The notes beneath the pieces were generated by a model. The model saw nothing but the letters and a program-made list of their open reading frames with translations. It was not told where the DNA came from and searched no databases. Of a stretch of DNA of 64,000 nucleotides, positions 52,960 through 63,981 are shown one piece after another (the stretch's first letter is position 1; every line of letters starts with the position of its first letter). The stretch comes from Incurvaria masculella (lineage: Eukaryota > Arthropoda > Insecta > Lepidoptera > Incurvariidae): the NCBI GenBank assembly GCA_946894095.1, contig OX335656.1, positions 1,999,001-2,063,000 on the forward strand, written 5' to 3'. Position numbers and translations under genes: made by a program.

Positions 52960-53507
52960 CAGGGAGTGGGCCTTCCCGCTCGACTCCCCATACAAACGTG
53001 GAAAGAAGATCAAGCGTATATTTCTTGTCAGAGATCCAAAATTATACTCAAAACAGCTTTATTTGAACGAACTAGATGTCTAATGACCATTGGCATTGTA
53101 AAATAGTGTTTGGTTTCATGTTAAAAGGTCCGAAAGTTCGAATTTTTCGTGCGTTTTATAAAATAACTTTGGAGGTGGATTACTCAACGATAAAATCAAA
53201 ACATCTTAAAAAGATTAGTCATCAGACCTAGAAATGAAACAATGAAGATTTATAATCAATTTGGTTTTTGTTTGGTTTTTTATCACAGCGGTCGTGATTT
53301 ACTTTTAGCTATAAGTCGTTTTGTAATTAAAATTTTCTTAAATCTTACCAAATCAAACACTATGCGCATTGTCTGCTTTGTGGACATGTTGCATCCTCCT
53401 CATCACGGAAGCTGTCTTTTCATCATTCACAGAGAAGGTTCAAGAGCGCAATAGCATGGTTTTGTACCGTGCCCGCGAATGAGTTAGTTCCGCGGGGAAG
53501 GACCACC
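52960..53507 (-). mobile_element. Family K element, complete, reverse (K3)
   Basis: Mirror image of K1: CCCGCTCGACTCCCCATAC, CCGAAAGTTCGAATTTTTCG, GTGCCCGCGAATGAGTTAGT, GGACCACC then TTAA. Together with K2 it forms a 1-kb inverted pair. Confidence 0.75.
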
Positions 53508-53512
53508 TTAAT

Positions 53513-53969
53513 GGCAAGTGTCGCATGGACGATGTCCACTACCTACTCTCCAGGTTGGTACCGGATATGCAATGCACGCTCACCGTCCGCAACCAAAGCT
53601 GCTTACGTGAACAGCAGATAGAAGACACAAGGGAACGTTGTCCTCAGTCGGGTGAGTATGTAGATACTCTAGAGAATGTGCCGACTGGTTACCAATATCT
53701 TGGCTATCCCGATATAATGGTTGTTGGATTGCTCGCTCCCTCGGGAGAGGCTACAGGCAGATTTAACGTTCCCCAGGGGAACGTAAGTGCCTGTCGACAC
53801 ATATTCAGCAACTGAACCAAATCGGTGACAGACTGGACGGCTGAATGGCCAGTTTGGGGCTCACTACTTAGGGTACAAATTTAGTCCTATTAATAGCTTT
53901 TTAAAGAGTTAATGATAGTTATCCAGTGATTATCTCGTTAATATATTAGCATCGTTCTGACACGGATTA
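53513..53969 (+). other. Open frame of unknown nature
   Basis: 53525-53815 is open for 96 codons (TVRNQSCLREQQIEDTRERC, VPTGYQYLGYPDI). It begins in unique sequence just after K3. No domain recognised; could be an old mobile-element gene or chance. The rest is spacer. Confidence 0.25.
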
Positions 53970-54032
53970 GTGTGAGCGGGACTCGAACCAGATATCTCGG
54001 ATACAAGCCGGATTTACCTGCGCCATCCGCCA
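53970..54032 (-). repeat. tRNA-like SINE head
   Basis: Reverse strand GGCGGATGGCGCAGGTAAA (box A-like) and CTGGTTCGAGTCCCGC (box B), 25-30 bases apart. No matching 3' acceptor strand, hence not called a tRNA gene. Confidence 0.45.
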
Positions 54033-54289
54033 ACATTCCACTTTATCCGTCACAGCTCCCTTCGATGGCTTTGAGTTATGTGAGTGATAATAGTTTTAGA
54101 AGGTGATAATAGTTTTAGAAGTTGTCTATGCAGTGATGTCCGCGGCGAGAGAGCGAACCAACTCGAAAGAATAGCCAAGGAGTTGGAAGTCCAAGAAACT
54201 TTCGAGTGTCGGATCGCCGTCACTAGTGTTGGGAGGAGGGGAGAGAACTCGATAGTGTTCTGTTTTTATTTCATTTTCAAGAAGTTGCG

Positions 54290-54326
54290 CCTAACCTAAC
54301 CTTACCTAACCTAACCTAACCTACCC
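54290..54326. repeat. Interstitial (CCTAA)n telomere-like array
   Basis: About seven units of CCTAA with two interruptions, the complement of the insect telomere unit TTAGG. Directly followed by TTAGGTTATAAAG. Confidence 0.6.
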
Positions 54327-54339
54327 TGTTAGGTTATAA

Positions 54340-54425
54340 AGTTATTAAGTTGACGATGGCTTTTACACCAGACAATACTTGTAATACTATACATATTATT
54401 GTATTAACATCTTTGTTACTTAACT
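54340..54425 (+). repeat. CR1-group LINE 3' UTR fragment
   Basis: AAGTTGACGATGGCTTTTAC, ACCAGACAATACTTGTAAT match 25490-25550. Confidence 0.65.
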
Positions 54426-55221
54426 TATTTTTATTTCTAATCAATTTACACTGAGTTATTTTGTTCTTGTTAAATAAACCCTGATTATAATAAACTCGAA
54501 ATTGTTCACTTTAATTTTCGTCATATTTGGAAAATGTCTTTCGTCTGCAGAAGGATTTAAGCCCGGTTTTGCATATCTGCGCTAACCACTGATATACGCT
54601 ATCCCTATCAACACAATTACGTTAGCTAACGAATCTACTTATTTCCTTGTTGGCCCAACGCTTCCCTTATCGACTAGCGCGGTGCTTTCGCGTTCCCAAA
54701 ATGCATGCAGTTACTGTGATATCTTTAACAATGTCATCACCAAAGTCTATTTTTCTAATAAAATGAGTTAATGTAGATGTCGCTATTTAACTTCAAATCG
54801 ATTAATAACACTGTAATTTAATAATTTAAAACATCGATATCTTAAATTCGAGTACATCCCTCGGCGACGTCCGGAGCAAAGTATCGCAAAAATCCGTCCA
54901 TATTGTATATGACGTGGAAATATGAAAGATGACAGGGACGTATCGACCGAGACGCGGTGCCGAGGCTTATCGATATCTCGATCGCTCGATCGCTCCAGAA
55001 TAAGTACCCGACCAGCGGCCTCGGCCCTTCCGAGGAAGAGGAATTCCGATAGGTTTGTGAAGACAGAAGCCACAGATTAAATAAAAGCGGTCGAACCCAC
55101 CGTCCCCACATAGGATAGAATTTATAGGAATTGGGCGTGTGGGTTCCGGAACGTAAAACTAATATAATTGGGCCCACTGCATTTATTCCCTTGCATGTCG
55201 TAAGAGCCAAATAAGAGATTC
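54426..55221. other. Unannotated spacer
   Basis: CGATCGCTCGATCGCTCC (54978-54996) is a short repetitive motif. Overlapping minus-strand frames at 54783-55210 carry no recognised motif. Confidence 0.35.
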
Positions 55222-55497
55222 GTCATACTTGGTTCGGAGTCCACGTTAAACTGTAGGTCCCTTACCTATTTATTTTGTGGAAGGTTTAAACCCGCCCAGG
55301 TGGTACCATCGTATTAAATGAACGATAGTCGAAGCGGCAACGAAAATTGTCCGTGTTTTTAATCCAATTAATGTGTGCAATAAAATGAAGGGCCTGGCAT
55401 GGCACCTTATTCCTTCGGGAATGTGGGGTATTAGGCTAATATCATAATGGTAATTGTGTGTTATAGCTATCCCTGTCAGGTTCCTTAAAAAAAAGGT
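55222..55497 (+). repeat. SINE family B, head missing
   Basis: Plus orientation: GGTTCGGAGTCCACG, CTGTAGGTCCC, GCCCAGGTGGTACCATCG, GAAAATTGTCCGTG, GGGCCTGGCATGGCACC, TTCCTTCGGGAATGTGG, A-run. Confidence 0.8.
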
Positions 55498-55721
55498 AAA
55501 CGTAAATCGCAAACGTTCTAGTCAAAAAAACAGTACAATATGGGCACTTGAGCGGAAAGGCCCACCTTAAGAATCGTCTCAAGGTCCAAGAACCTGCCTT
55601 TGAATCTCAGCATAAGGTGCTTGAGGCTCGAAGTCTGAGCGTGTGTGAGGCGCTGTGGGCTCAAATGGGACTTGACTAATGAGTCCCCTAATTATCCGCT
55701 ATCGTGAGTAAAAACACCTAA

Positions 55722-56438
55722 GGCCGGGTTGCACGTACCGTCGGGCACGTCAGCATCACCGTCAACGTATGATTAAAGACTGATCAGTCAAAATTTGCGT
55801 TGTACGAAACTTAAACATTACGTTGATCGCTGATGGTAACCGCTAATAGTAATCACTCCCGACCCATTGATCACCGTCAAAATCACGATCAAGTAATAAT
55901 TCAAAATGTCAAAAGTCCCTATTTCTACATTTTTGCAGTCTTATTGGACCTTAAATAATAGGCAAACGTCGCCATTAATGGAATACAATGCTTGGTTTTT
56001 AGCCAGGCACTCGGTTCCACGGATTAAAAATTTCGGCGCCAAATCTATGTAATCTATGGTGCTACCAACAGCTGATAGCAAGCCGACATATTGGGCGCTA
56101 GTAGCGCCACCCCGCGGCTCCAAGAGCAACTGTTTTGTTTGTTAGTACGAATGATTGACGCTAGATGGTGCTACAATTGTGTCTGTCTCTTTCTGGTAAT
56201 ATACTGTGGAAGAAGGACAGTACTATGTCAGCTCAGGCGGTGCTGAGAGTTGCCATCCAGCAAACATTTTTGCCGATTGTTTCGAGGGACTATTTGTTGT
56301 CTGACGCCTGGCAAGCTAACGTTGACGAAAATATGTTAAGTGCAACTCAATTTCATATGATGGGCGATTAGCTGTCACATCATCGTCAAATGTAATGGGT
56401 AACGGATAACATTTTACGAGGCGTCGTGCACTCGGCCC
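55722..56438. mobile_element. Family E-like MITE with large insert (E4)
   Basis: Ends GGCCGGGTTGCACG and CGTGCACTCGGCCC flanked by TAA (55719-55721, 56439-56441). It is four times longer than other E copies because of unrelated central sequence (about 55925-56380), so it may be a longer relative or an E copy carrying an insertion. Confidence 0.6.
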
Positions 56439-56643
56439 TAAGTGTGTTAAATGCAACGTTATGAACCTCACAACATCCAGAAACATAGGTGTGTTTTCGA
56501 ACTCATGTTCACCCTCGTTTGTCTACACAACGAAAGTGCAACCTCATCTATAATCCCTGAAGTCCGGCTTTCACAATTCAGCTAATTAACACGCAGTTGG
56601 GAAATTCAAGCGAATGAAGCCCGAGTCAGAATAAAGTGTTTGC

Positions 56644-57004
56644 TCAGAGCCGGTAGTCTCAGTTCTCACCTAAATTGGTGTTTACGTAACTTCGAAGTTC
56701 CGTAAAAACGTCAAACTCGATACAAGTTTTTACTAGATATTCTGTGGTTTTACTTCTTCAAGCTGTCAAAGTCAAACGCGGACCTCCGATTTGTATGAAA
56801 ACGCGGAGTGGACGTAAACGGCAACGTCGACGTATTTACGGCAACGTTGAGTAAGCTGTCAAATCAATCTCGGACTCGCAAATGTTAGTTCGCTTAACGC
56901 CCACTGCGCGCACTCTTCCATTTCTCCATACATTTGAAAACGCCAGTCGATCGGTTTGCCGTAACGCCAATTTAGGTGACAACTGGGACTTCGGGTACAG
57001 ACTA
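56644..57004 (+). mobile_element. Family F long-TIR MITE (F6)
   Basis: AGCCGGTAGTCTCAGTTCTC...CGCCAATTTAGGTGACAAC. The left inner arm carries ACTTCGAAGTTCCG instead of the CGATCGACTGGCG arm, i.e. a recombinant between the two end types seen in other copies. Confidence 0.75.
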
Positions 57005-57261
57005 CGGTCTGTTCGCAATTTCAGGTACAACTGTTAGTTGTTTAGTTACCGACAGTCAGAATGTGATTTCTTCACTTATCTTTGGAAACCCCAGTGGATA
57101 TTGTCAGACCTACTCTGGAAAGAAGATCGTTTGACATGATCTGCAAAGATTATTTTTTTATTTTACAGTCTTCATTGCGTTTAAACATCTTGACGAGTGC
57201 ATCAATTTTTCTATGTTCAAATACAGTTTCAAAGTAGTGACGAGTTTCACATGAGTGTACC
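57005..57261. other. Unannotated spacer
   Basis: Nothing recognised. Confidence 0.35.
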
Positions 57262-57263
57262 AA

Positions 57264-57763
57264 GGTGGCCCAACCCGGCGGGACTAACTCATTCGCGGGC
57301 ACGGTACAAAACCGTGCTGTTGCGTTCTGGGACCTTCTCTGTTTCAAAGAAAAAGACAGGCTCCGTGATGAGGAAGATACAACATATCCACAAAAAAGAC
57401 AATGTGCATAGTGTATGATTTACTAAAAGTAAAAAGCTAAAAGTAAACCACGACCGCTGTAGTCAAAAATCTAACAAAAACCAAATAGACTATAAATCTT
57501 GAATAAATAAGCTATGTCTGATGACTAATCTTTTTAAGATGTTCTTACTTTATCATTACGTAATCCACCTCCAAAGTTATTGTATAAAAGGCGCAAAAAA
57601 ATTCGAACTTTCGGACCTCATAACTTAGAAACCTAACAAAATATCAGACATCTAGTTCGATCAAACAAAGCTATTTTGAGCAAAATTTTGGATCTCTGAC
57701 AAGAAATATGGGCGTGATCTTCTTCCCCAGTTTGTATGGGGGGTTGAGCGGGATGGCCCCACC
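57264..57763 (+). mobile_element. Family K element (K4)
   Basis: GGTGGCCCAACCCGGCGGG to GGATGGCCCCACC, followed by TTAA (left flank CCAA). A small internal deletion near the TTTACTAAAAGTAAAAAGC segment. Confidence 0.8.
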
Positions 57764-57959
57764 TTAAGTTTCGATAAATGGATTAAATGTTTCAGAAGTT
57801 AAAATTTTATCGATAAACCAACTGAAAATGAGTTTACCGTTTTCCGCCCTAAGAAAATCGTGAAGCTAGCCATGCGCACCGATTGGAAATTGCTAATGCA
57901 CCATGGCGCGACGGCTGACGTTAGCTGACTGCGAAAATTCTTAATATCATTTAATTAAA

Positions 57960-58325
57960 CTTTTTGGTAGTCAAACTACACTAAGTTACGTCACAAAGAT
58001 CCGCGGATTCGGTCAACCCAGTAAAGAAGAACCCGCAAAGAAACTTCATGCGTTTACATAACATATTTTTCCATCCACAATTATGGAATACACACTTAGA
58101 TCTTAGTGCTACTGCCAAACAATTCCTTGGTAGAACGGATTAAGGCAAAGAACATAGAAGAATAGAAACAGCAACCCTCAGTTTAAATTACTTACAACTT
58201 ACAAAATTACTAATGAAATAATATAATGTAATTTATAGCATTACATGTATTCTCTGGTGTAAAAGCCGTCGTCAACTTAACCTATGTCAGGTGTATAAAG
58301 CCCTCGTCATGTTTGATACGAATCA
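57960..58325 (-). repeat. CR1-group LINE 3' UTR, minus strand
   Basis: AACTTTTTGGTAGTCAAACT, GATCCGCGGATTCGGTCAAC, GCCAAACAATTCCTTGG, AAAGCCGTCGTCAACTTAAC: reverse complement of 25440-25795, closely related. Confidence 0.85.
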
Positions 58326-59092
58326 TTAATCAAAAGAACAAAATTCCATGCCTTACGGTTTACTACCGCTAAAAGTTATTAGGTTTAAATAATAATTTTT
58401 TTTTAGTATCGCGCGTTTGGCTGATGTGAGCTGGACGGGAAAATGTGTCCGACACTTTTTCCGTCAGACACAGCAAAACCGACACTTTTCCTGTCAAAGA
58501 GACAGATTTTCAGTGCTCCCGTTAATCTCGCGTTGAACTTTCATTTTAGGCAATCTTCAGATTAGCCCGGCGGGTGATCCTGTGCTGTTTGGAAGTTTAG
58601 AAGCTCCGCTCGGGTGAATTTCCAAAATGAAATAACGGCGCCGTGAGTGATTTTGATGCAATTTTCAGGCAATCTTCCAATTATCCCGGTTAGAAGTTTG
58701 GTAGGGATCGGATCAACACATTTTGTTCAAATTCAAACGGCAGGGCGAGCACGAAACGAATTTCTCCCAGTCTTGTTAAAGAACACTCAAATCTGAACTG
58801 CCATCCGTGATGGACCATCCCATGCTTCGGCACTTCACTTCTTGCACTACTATGGGATGACAGAACGCATTTCGTTATTCTGTGGCGCATGTCAGTTTTA
58901 TAACTGCGTGAAAAAACCCGTGCTAAGCCGGAGCGGGTCGCTAGTACATAATATATAGCGAAAGTAGCATCGTTCCTACCGGTTTCCCATTACACCTCTC
59001 GTCATTTTTTCTATATATTTTAAAATTATCTTTATCTCCAGTAATAAAAATTCTAAAATTGTGACGGTTAAAGACAGATTTTTAGGTATTTT
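58326..59092. other. Unannotated spacer with a 27-bp internal repeat
   Basis: AGGCAATCTTC.GATTAGCCCGG at 58554-58573 recurs as AGGCAATCTTCCAATTATCCCGG at 58669-58690. Otherwise unrecognised. Confidence 0.35.
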
Positions 59093-59434
59093 AGGTCAGT
59101 CAGTCAGCGTGCGTCCACTGCTGGACATACGCTTCTCCAATTTTCTTCAAGTCCACTCGGCCCTCAGCGGTACGGAACCACTGCTTTCCGCCGACCCACT
59201 TTTTTGTCGTCCCACTTGGCGGGTGGTCTTCCGTCACTCCGTTTTCCTGTCCACGGCCGCCAGTGCAGGACACGGTTACTCCAACGGTCGTCGTCTCTTC
59301 GGCTGACGTGACCAGCCCACTGCCACTTGAGCTTAGCCACCCGGTGTCCAATATCGACTATTTTAGTACGTCGGCGGATTGCCTCGTTACGCACCATATC
59401 CCGTAGAGATTTAAGGTCAATATTTTCTAATCTA
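59093..59434 (-). pseudogene. RTE-type LINE, 3' fragment
   Basis: Minus-strand coding in two frames: NEAIRRRTKIVDIGHRVAKL, KWQWAGHVSRRDDDRWSN, RVLHWRPWTGKRSDGRPPAK, and GEAYVQQWT, with (CTGA)n tail at 59096-59107. One frameshift relative to the copy at 35.1 kb. Confidence 0.8.
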
Positions 59435-59435
59435 G

Positions 59436-59507
59436 TAGGACTCGCACACGAAGAGTTCCGTATCATTATACAATATTTGACCCAAATAAATCACGTTTCT
59501 TGTATGT
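59436..59507 (-). repeat. Family A fragment (A12)
   Basis: GGACTCGCACACGAAGAGTTCC to AATCACGTTTCTTGTATG, directly joined to A13 in the opposite orientation. Confidence 0.75.
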
Positions 59508-59859
59508 TTTTTAGGGTTCCGTACCCAAGGGGTGATAACGGAACCCTATTACTAAGCCTCCGCTGTCCGTCCGTCCGTCACAGGGCTGTATCTCAGTAAG
59601 CGTAAAAGATAGACAGCTGAAATTTTCACAGAGTGTGTATTTATTTTGCCGCTATAACAACAAATAGGTAAGATTAAAAAATAATTCAAATTAAAGGGAC
59701 AATACAAAAAAACGTGATTTTTTTGTATTCATTTTTTACGATGGTACGGAACCCTTCGTGTGCGAGTCCGACTCGCACTTGGCCGGTTTTTTTGTTTTTG
59801 ATTTGTCGTTATAACGGCATCAGAAATACATACATGCTTGGGTACGGAACCCTAAAAAG
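59508..59859 (+). repeat. Family A element plus inverted fragment (A13)
   Basis: 59508-59792 is a full copy; 59793-59859 is a short reverse fragment ending GGGTACGGAACCCTAAAAA. Confidence 0.8.
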
Positions 59860-60249
59860 GACTGACGTAGGTGTTGATGACATACACATATCTATAAGAA
59901 TCCATAATTTCGAAACTCTAGTGAAATACTCAGAGCATGAAAACAGTTATCGCCCGTGGCACCGGAAACGGAAAGGTTAACGAACGTCATAGCCAACAAT
60001 GAAACGTAGCGCGGCGAAACGATTTCACGAAGCGATAAGATTTCGATTTACGCTAACTCTCGAGGTACCGAACCAATAACGAAATTATTTTTTGATTACC
60101 GAGAAATTGTTGCGGCCGCTGTAGGCATACCTAGGCTCTCTTAAATCGATAACAAATTGCTTGGCCGTTTCCCACCAATTATGCCGCAAACCGTTACGTG
60201 CGGCTCGTACACTTTGTCGAAATCCTTCTCTTGGATGTTTATTGCACTC
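59860..60249. other. Unannotated spacer
   Basis: Nothing recognised. Confidence 0.35.
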
Positions 60250-60575
60250 GTATTTTTTATGAACATGCAATTGATGGCTAATCTCACACCTATTGTCACC
60301 ATATCAGCCAAGCACACCGCATTTTTCAAGGAGTCAGTTGTCATTCCAGGACCTTCCCTTTATAAGCACGTCTACATTGTACTAAGTGGTTTTTTTTTAT
60401 TTCCGCCTCGACCATGTTTATTAAAATGCGATGGTACCAATTTGTGCCTACCGCTTACCTATTCCCCTGAAGCTTCCCTCAGGATTCCACCTCCTGAAGA
60501 TTCCGAACGATAGAGCAGCTCGCATTCGTGACGAAATACACTAATCCAACACAGAAAGAGAAATTAATTGGTGCA
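60250..60575 (-). repeat. SINE family B, diverged tRNA-type copy
   Basis: GATGGCTAATCTCACACC, CATTCCAGGACCTTCCC, AATGCGATGGTACCAA, GAGCAGCTCGCATTCGTGAC; the tRNA-like head itself is lost beyond 60575. Confidence 0.7.
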
Positions 60576-60837
60576 CGTACGAGACGAAATTGAATATGAG
60601 GTGTCATATACTGCTATTTTAAGGGATAGCCAAAATAGATTATGACTATCTTTATTTGTTGCATGTTTAGGTGCCAAAATTGTAGAGGATTTTTCTGTGT
60701 GCATTTAGTTAAAAACGTGACCAATATTTGTCAACATTTTTTATATGCCTTATATTATATTTTATTAACCTGACATGGAAATCGCATTCAATGAAATATG
60801 GGCGAGGCGGCAGTAAAAAAATACACGTAGCCATATA

Positions 60838-60885
60838 AAAGGGAAGGTCCTGGCCTGGCACCTAGTCGTTCGAGAATTCAGCACG
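60838..60885 (+). repeat. SINE family B fragment
   Basis: AAAGGGAAGGTCCTGGCCTG and GCACCTAGTCGTTCGAGAAT, from the 3' part of the SINE. Confidence 0.55.
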
Positions 60886-61086
60886 CTAGGACTATGTCAT
60901 GACAGCAGATGTGATGTTGACCATCTGTGTCCACTTAATAAAAAATGTCTACGCGATATCGCGTGCGTCGATCTTCGATCCATCGGCGCATCGTAGCGAT
61001 CCCGCGTCGGTAATGGCACGTCGGGGGAGCCCGCGCCGCTGTCGGGCCGCCCGGGACCTTCCGACCGGCATCGCTTGCAGCTCGCC
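60886..61086. other. CG-rich block next to the minisatellite
   Basis: 60955-61086 is GC-rich and open in several frames on the minus strand (for example RSEGPGRPDSGAGSPDVPLP). Could be an exon or its remnant; no acceptor/donor pair is convincing. Confidence 0.25.
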
Positions 61087-61356
61087 TTCTTGAGGCTGTT
61101 CCGATCCATACAACGTTTCTTGTACACACAACGCGAAACGTTCTTGAGGCTGTTCCGATCCATACAACGTTTCTTGTACACACAACGCGAAACGTTCTTG
61201 AGGCTGTTCCGATCCATACAACGTTTCTTGTACACACAACGCGAAACGTTCTTGAGGCTGTTCCGATCCATACAATGTTTCTTGTACACACAACGCGAAA
61301 CGTTCTTGAGGCTGTTCCGATCCATACAACGTTTCTTGCACACACAACGCGAAACG
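61087..61356. repeat. 54-bp minisatellite, five units
   Basis: Units start TTCTTGAGGCTGTTCCGATC at 61087, 61141, 61195, 61249 and 61303; only two substitutions among them (CAATG in unit 4, TTGCACAC in unit 5). 54 is a multiple of three, so open frames run through the array on both strands, e.g. an 18-residue repeat RCVYKKRCMDRNSLKNVS on the minus strand. Confidence 0.95.
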
Positions 61357-61689
61357 TTAACTTTGAGCCACGAATTAATTACTAGTGGCTCTCTGAGCTG
61401 TTGACCTCGCGGGTCTGTGCATAGCTTAACGCTGTCGTGAAGTCACAGGGAATCTAAAATTTAAATTTTTTTAAGAAATGCATTATTTGTTCATTGGTCG
61501 GGGCATAATTTTGCACAGCGACTAGGTACTATTAAAATAGCGAAATCGATTTCCGGGCCCTAACGTTTCCCTACGCCTAAACATTTTCAGATTTTAGTCA
61601 ATGTTTTTATGCACTGAGAAGGCTTTGTTCTATGTCTGTATGTTGTGATTTTTTTCGTAAATCTATGTATTTTTACGAAATTTTGTAAT
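61357..61689. other. Unannotated spacer
   Basis: Nothing recognised. Confidence 0.35.
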
Positions 61690-62345
61690 TACAAAACGGC
61701 CTCAGCTAAAAAGTGAATCGCGACCGCTGCAGTAAAAAAATATAGAAAAACCAAATTGATTATAAATCTTCATGAAACAAGCTACGAGGAGCGTTTAATC
61801 ATTTATCTACCTGAGGGTAAAGAGCTGCGCTGACCTTGAACATAAAATGGAGTGGATGCAGTGGAAGCAGAAATCGTAACCCACTTCTAAAAAGTTCAAT
61901 GTCGAAAAATCGGCAGTCAAGGTCAAGGCCACTGTATTTTGGGATGAGAAAGGATTTTTACCTTTGGAGTTAATACCAAATAAGATCACCATATAGGGAG
62001 AGACTTACGCTATACATTATTTTTACTCTAAGGTTTTTTTCTTGCCTAGGTAAATACATTATTGAAAGCTCCTTGTATGTCTAATGACTAAGCTTATTTA
62101 AACCTTTTAGTTCGTATCGTTGAGTAATCCACCTTCAAAGTTATTGCATAAAACGCGCGAAAAATTCGATCTTTCGGACCTTATAACTTAGAAACCAAAC
62201 ACTATTATACAATTCCAATGGTCATCAGACATCTAGTTCGATCAAATAAAGCTGTTTTGAAGATAATTTAGGATCTCTGACAAGAAATATGCGCATGATC
62301 TTCTTTCCACTTTGTATGGGGAGTTGAGCGGGAAGGCGCACCGAA
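61690..62345 (+). repeat. Family K element, 5'-truncated with insert (K5)
   Basis: GTGAATCGCGACCGCTGCAG, then unrelated sequence at about 61800-62080, then GAGTAATCCACCTTCAAAG to GAGCGGGAAGGCGCACC. Confidence 0.7.
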
Positions 62346-62351
62346 AATTAC

Positions 62352-62673
62352 GCTCCCCATACAAACGTAATTTACTAATCATTTGAAAACCACTGTTCCA
62401 ATTTGCTTGATATTTGGGACTTAATATCAGGGACCAAATATCTGTGTCTGCACGTGTTTGTTTTTTCGAAAAATGTATTCTGTGTTACATAACAGAGAAA
62501 ATAAAATTTGTATGAAGATTTTCTTTTGCCTGTTCTTTGACTTGCTTTAGATTTTTCTGCAAAACAAAAACGTGCAGACACAGATATTTATTGTAGAATA
62601 TTAGATACCAAATATCAAGCGAATCGAAACCGTGTTTTTCAAATGATTAGTAAACTACGTTTGTATGGGGAAC
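62352..62673. mobile_element. Foldback MITE (family R)
   Basis: 322 bp: CTCCCCATACAAACGTAATT..TACTAATCATTTGAAAA and its complement at 62630-62673; inner arms CAAATATCTGTGTCTGCACG / CGTGCAGACACAGATATTTA. It abuts K5. Confidence 0.75.
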
Positions 62674-63225
62674 ATAGCTTACGGGCCGTTCTTAAGAGTA
62701 GATTACCTGAGCTCGCGCGTCCTCCCGCTCCGCGTGAATCCGGCGACCGATTGACCGACGAGTCCACCGCTCGGTCGAGTCGCCCCCCCGCGCCCGGTCC
62801 TCCCCTATCCAGAGTACGCGCGCAGGTCGGGCGACCGCGTCGGGCGGGGGCGTCCGCTCCATGTTTAATGCGCGACACTCTTAGCGAGATGTAACAACGA
62901 GGTCGTTGCGTTAGTGCATTAATATGGAATGTAAGTTGATGAAGTGCGGCGAGGGGTGGCGTCTCGTTCGCCGCTAAAAGGTTGAACGTTTGTGGGTGAA
63001 GTCACAGAATAAGTAATAGTGAAGTGACCGAAGCGTGTGTTTACGTCGTTAATGCGACTCATTTCTACAATGCGGATAGAAATCGATAGATATATAGTCT
63101 GAACGATAAATAGATATGTGGACAGAAAGATAGATAGATTAATATAAAGGAGAATGGATAGATTTATCGAGGAACGGATAGACAGAAGGTTTCTCTGAAA
63201 ATTCAGTATGTCGGGCTTTTCATTT
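62674..63225. other. CG-rich then AT-rich spacer
   Basis: 62700-62870 is CpG-dense with mirrored open frames; 63070-63185 is rich in GATAGATAGA-like repeats. No gene call supported. Confidence 0.35.
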
Positions 63226-63537
63226 TTAGGGTTCCGTACCCAAAGGGTCAAAACGGAACCCTATTACTAAGCCTCCGCTGTCCGTCCGTCCGTCCGTCCG
63301 TCCGTCCGTCTGTCCGTCTGTCACAGGGCTGTATCTCAGTAACCGTAACGGGTAGACAGCTGAAATTTTCACAGAGTGTGTATTTATTTTGCCGCTATAA
63401 CAACAAATAGGTAATATTAAGAAATAATTTAAATTAAAGGGGGTCCCCATACAAACAACGTGATTTTTTTGTATACATTTTTTACGATGGTACGGAACCC
63501 TTCCTGTGCGAGTCCGACTCGCACTTGGCCGGTTTTT
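63226..63537 (+). repeat. Family A interspersed element (A14)
   Basis: Full copy with a long (CCGT)n tract (63280-63323) and both hairpin/palindrome ends. Confidence 0.85.
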
Positions 63538-63679
63538 TATAAGTTTATAATTTTCATAAGTTATTAATTTGAGTTTCAGCGACATTTACATTATGAAGCA
63601 TTGTAATCAGATTTTGAAAATAATCTGAAAAGTATTGGTCGTGACATGCAAATTAATGAGATAACAGTAATGTCGTATC

Positions 63680-63977
63680 CATTAAATATATAAAAATTAC
63701 ACTAAGTTACACCATAAAATGAAACATCCGCGGATTCTATCGACTCTGTAAAGAAGAATTCGCAAAGAAACTATACGAGTTTTCCGTCCACTGTAATGAA
63801 ATACATACTTAGATCTAAATGCTACTGCCAAACATTTTTTGTTATAACCTTTTAAGGCAATGAAGAAGAAGAAAAGAAACAGCCACCCTCAGTGCAAAAT
63901 GGAGTAGAAATTGAATTTACGTAACTGACAACAATATTTATAGTCTTACAAGTATTCTCTGGTGTAAAAGCCGTCTT
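63680..63977 (-). repeat. CR1-group LINE 3' UTR interrupted by K6
   Basis: ACACTAAGTTACACC, CATCCGCGGATTCTATCGAC, GTAAAGAAGAATTCGCAAAG, TCTGGTGTAAAAGCCGTC. More diverged than other copies. It breaks at TTAA into family K. Confidence 0.8.
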
Positions 63978-63981
63978 TAAG

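Noticed and set aside
60897..61347. Protein-coding repeat gene over the minisatellite
   Set aside because: Several frames are equally open simply because the unit is 54 bp and stop-free; no splice sites or codon bias favour one frame.
61087..61356. CRISPR array
   Set aside because: Repeats are contiguous 54-bp units without spacers and the genome is eukaryotic.
62639..62894. Arginine/proline-rich gene
   Set aside because: Open in both strands because the block is GC-rich; it looks like composition, not coding.
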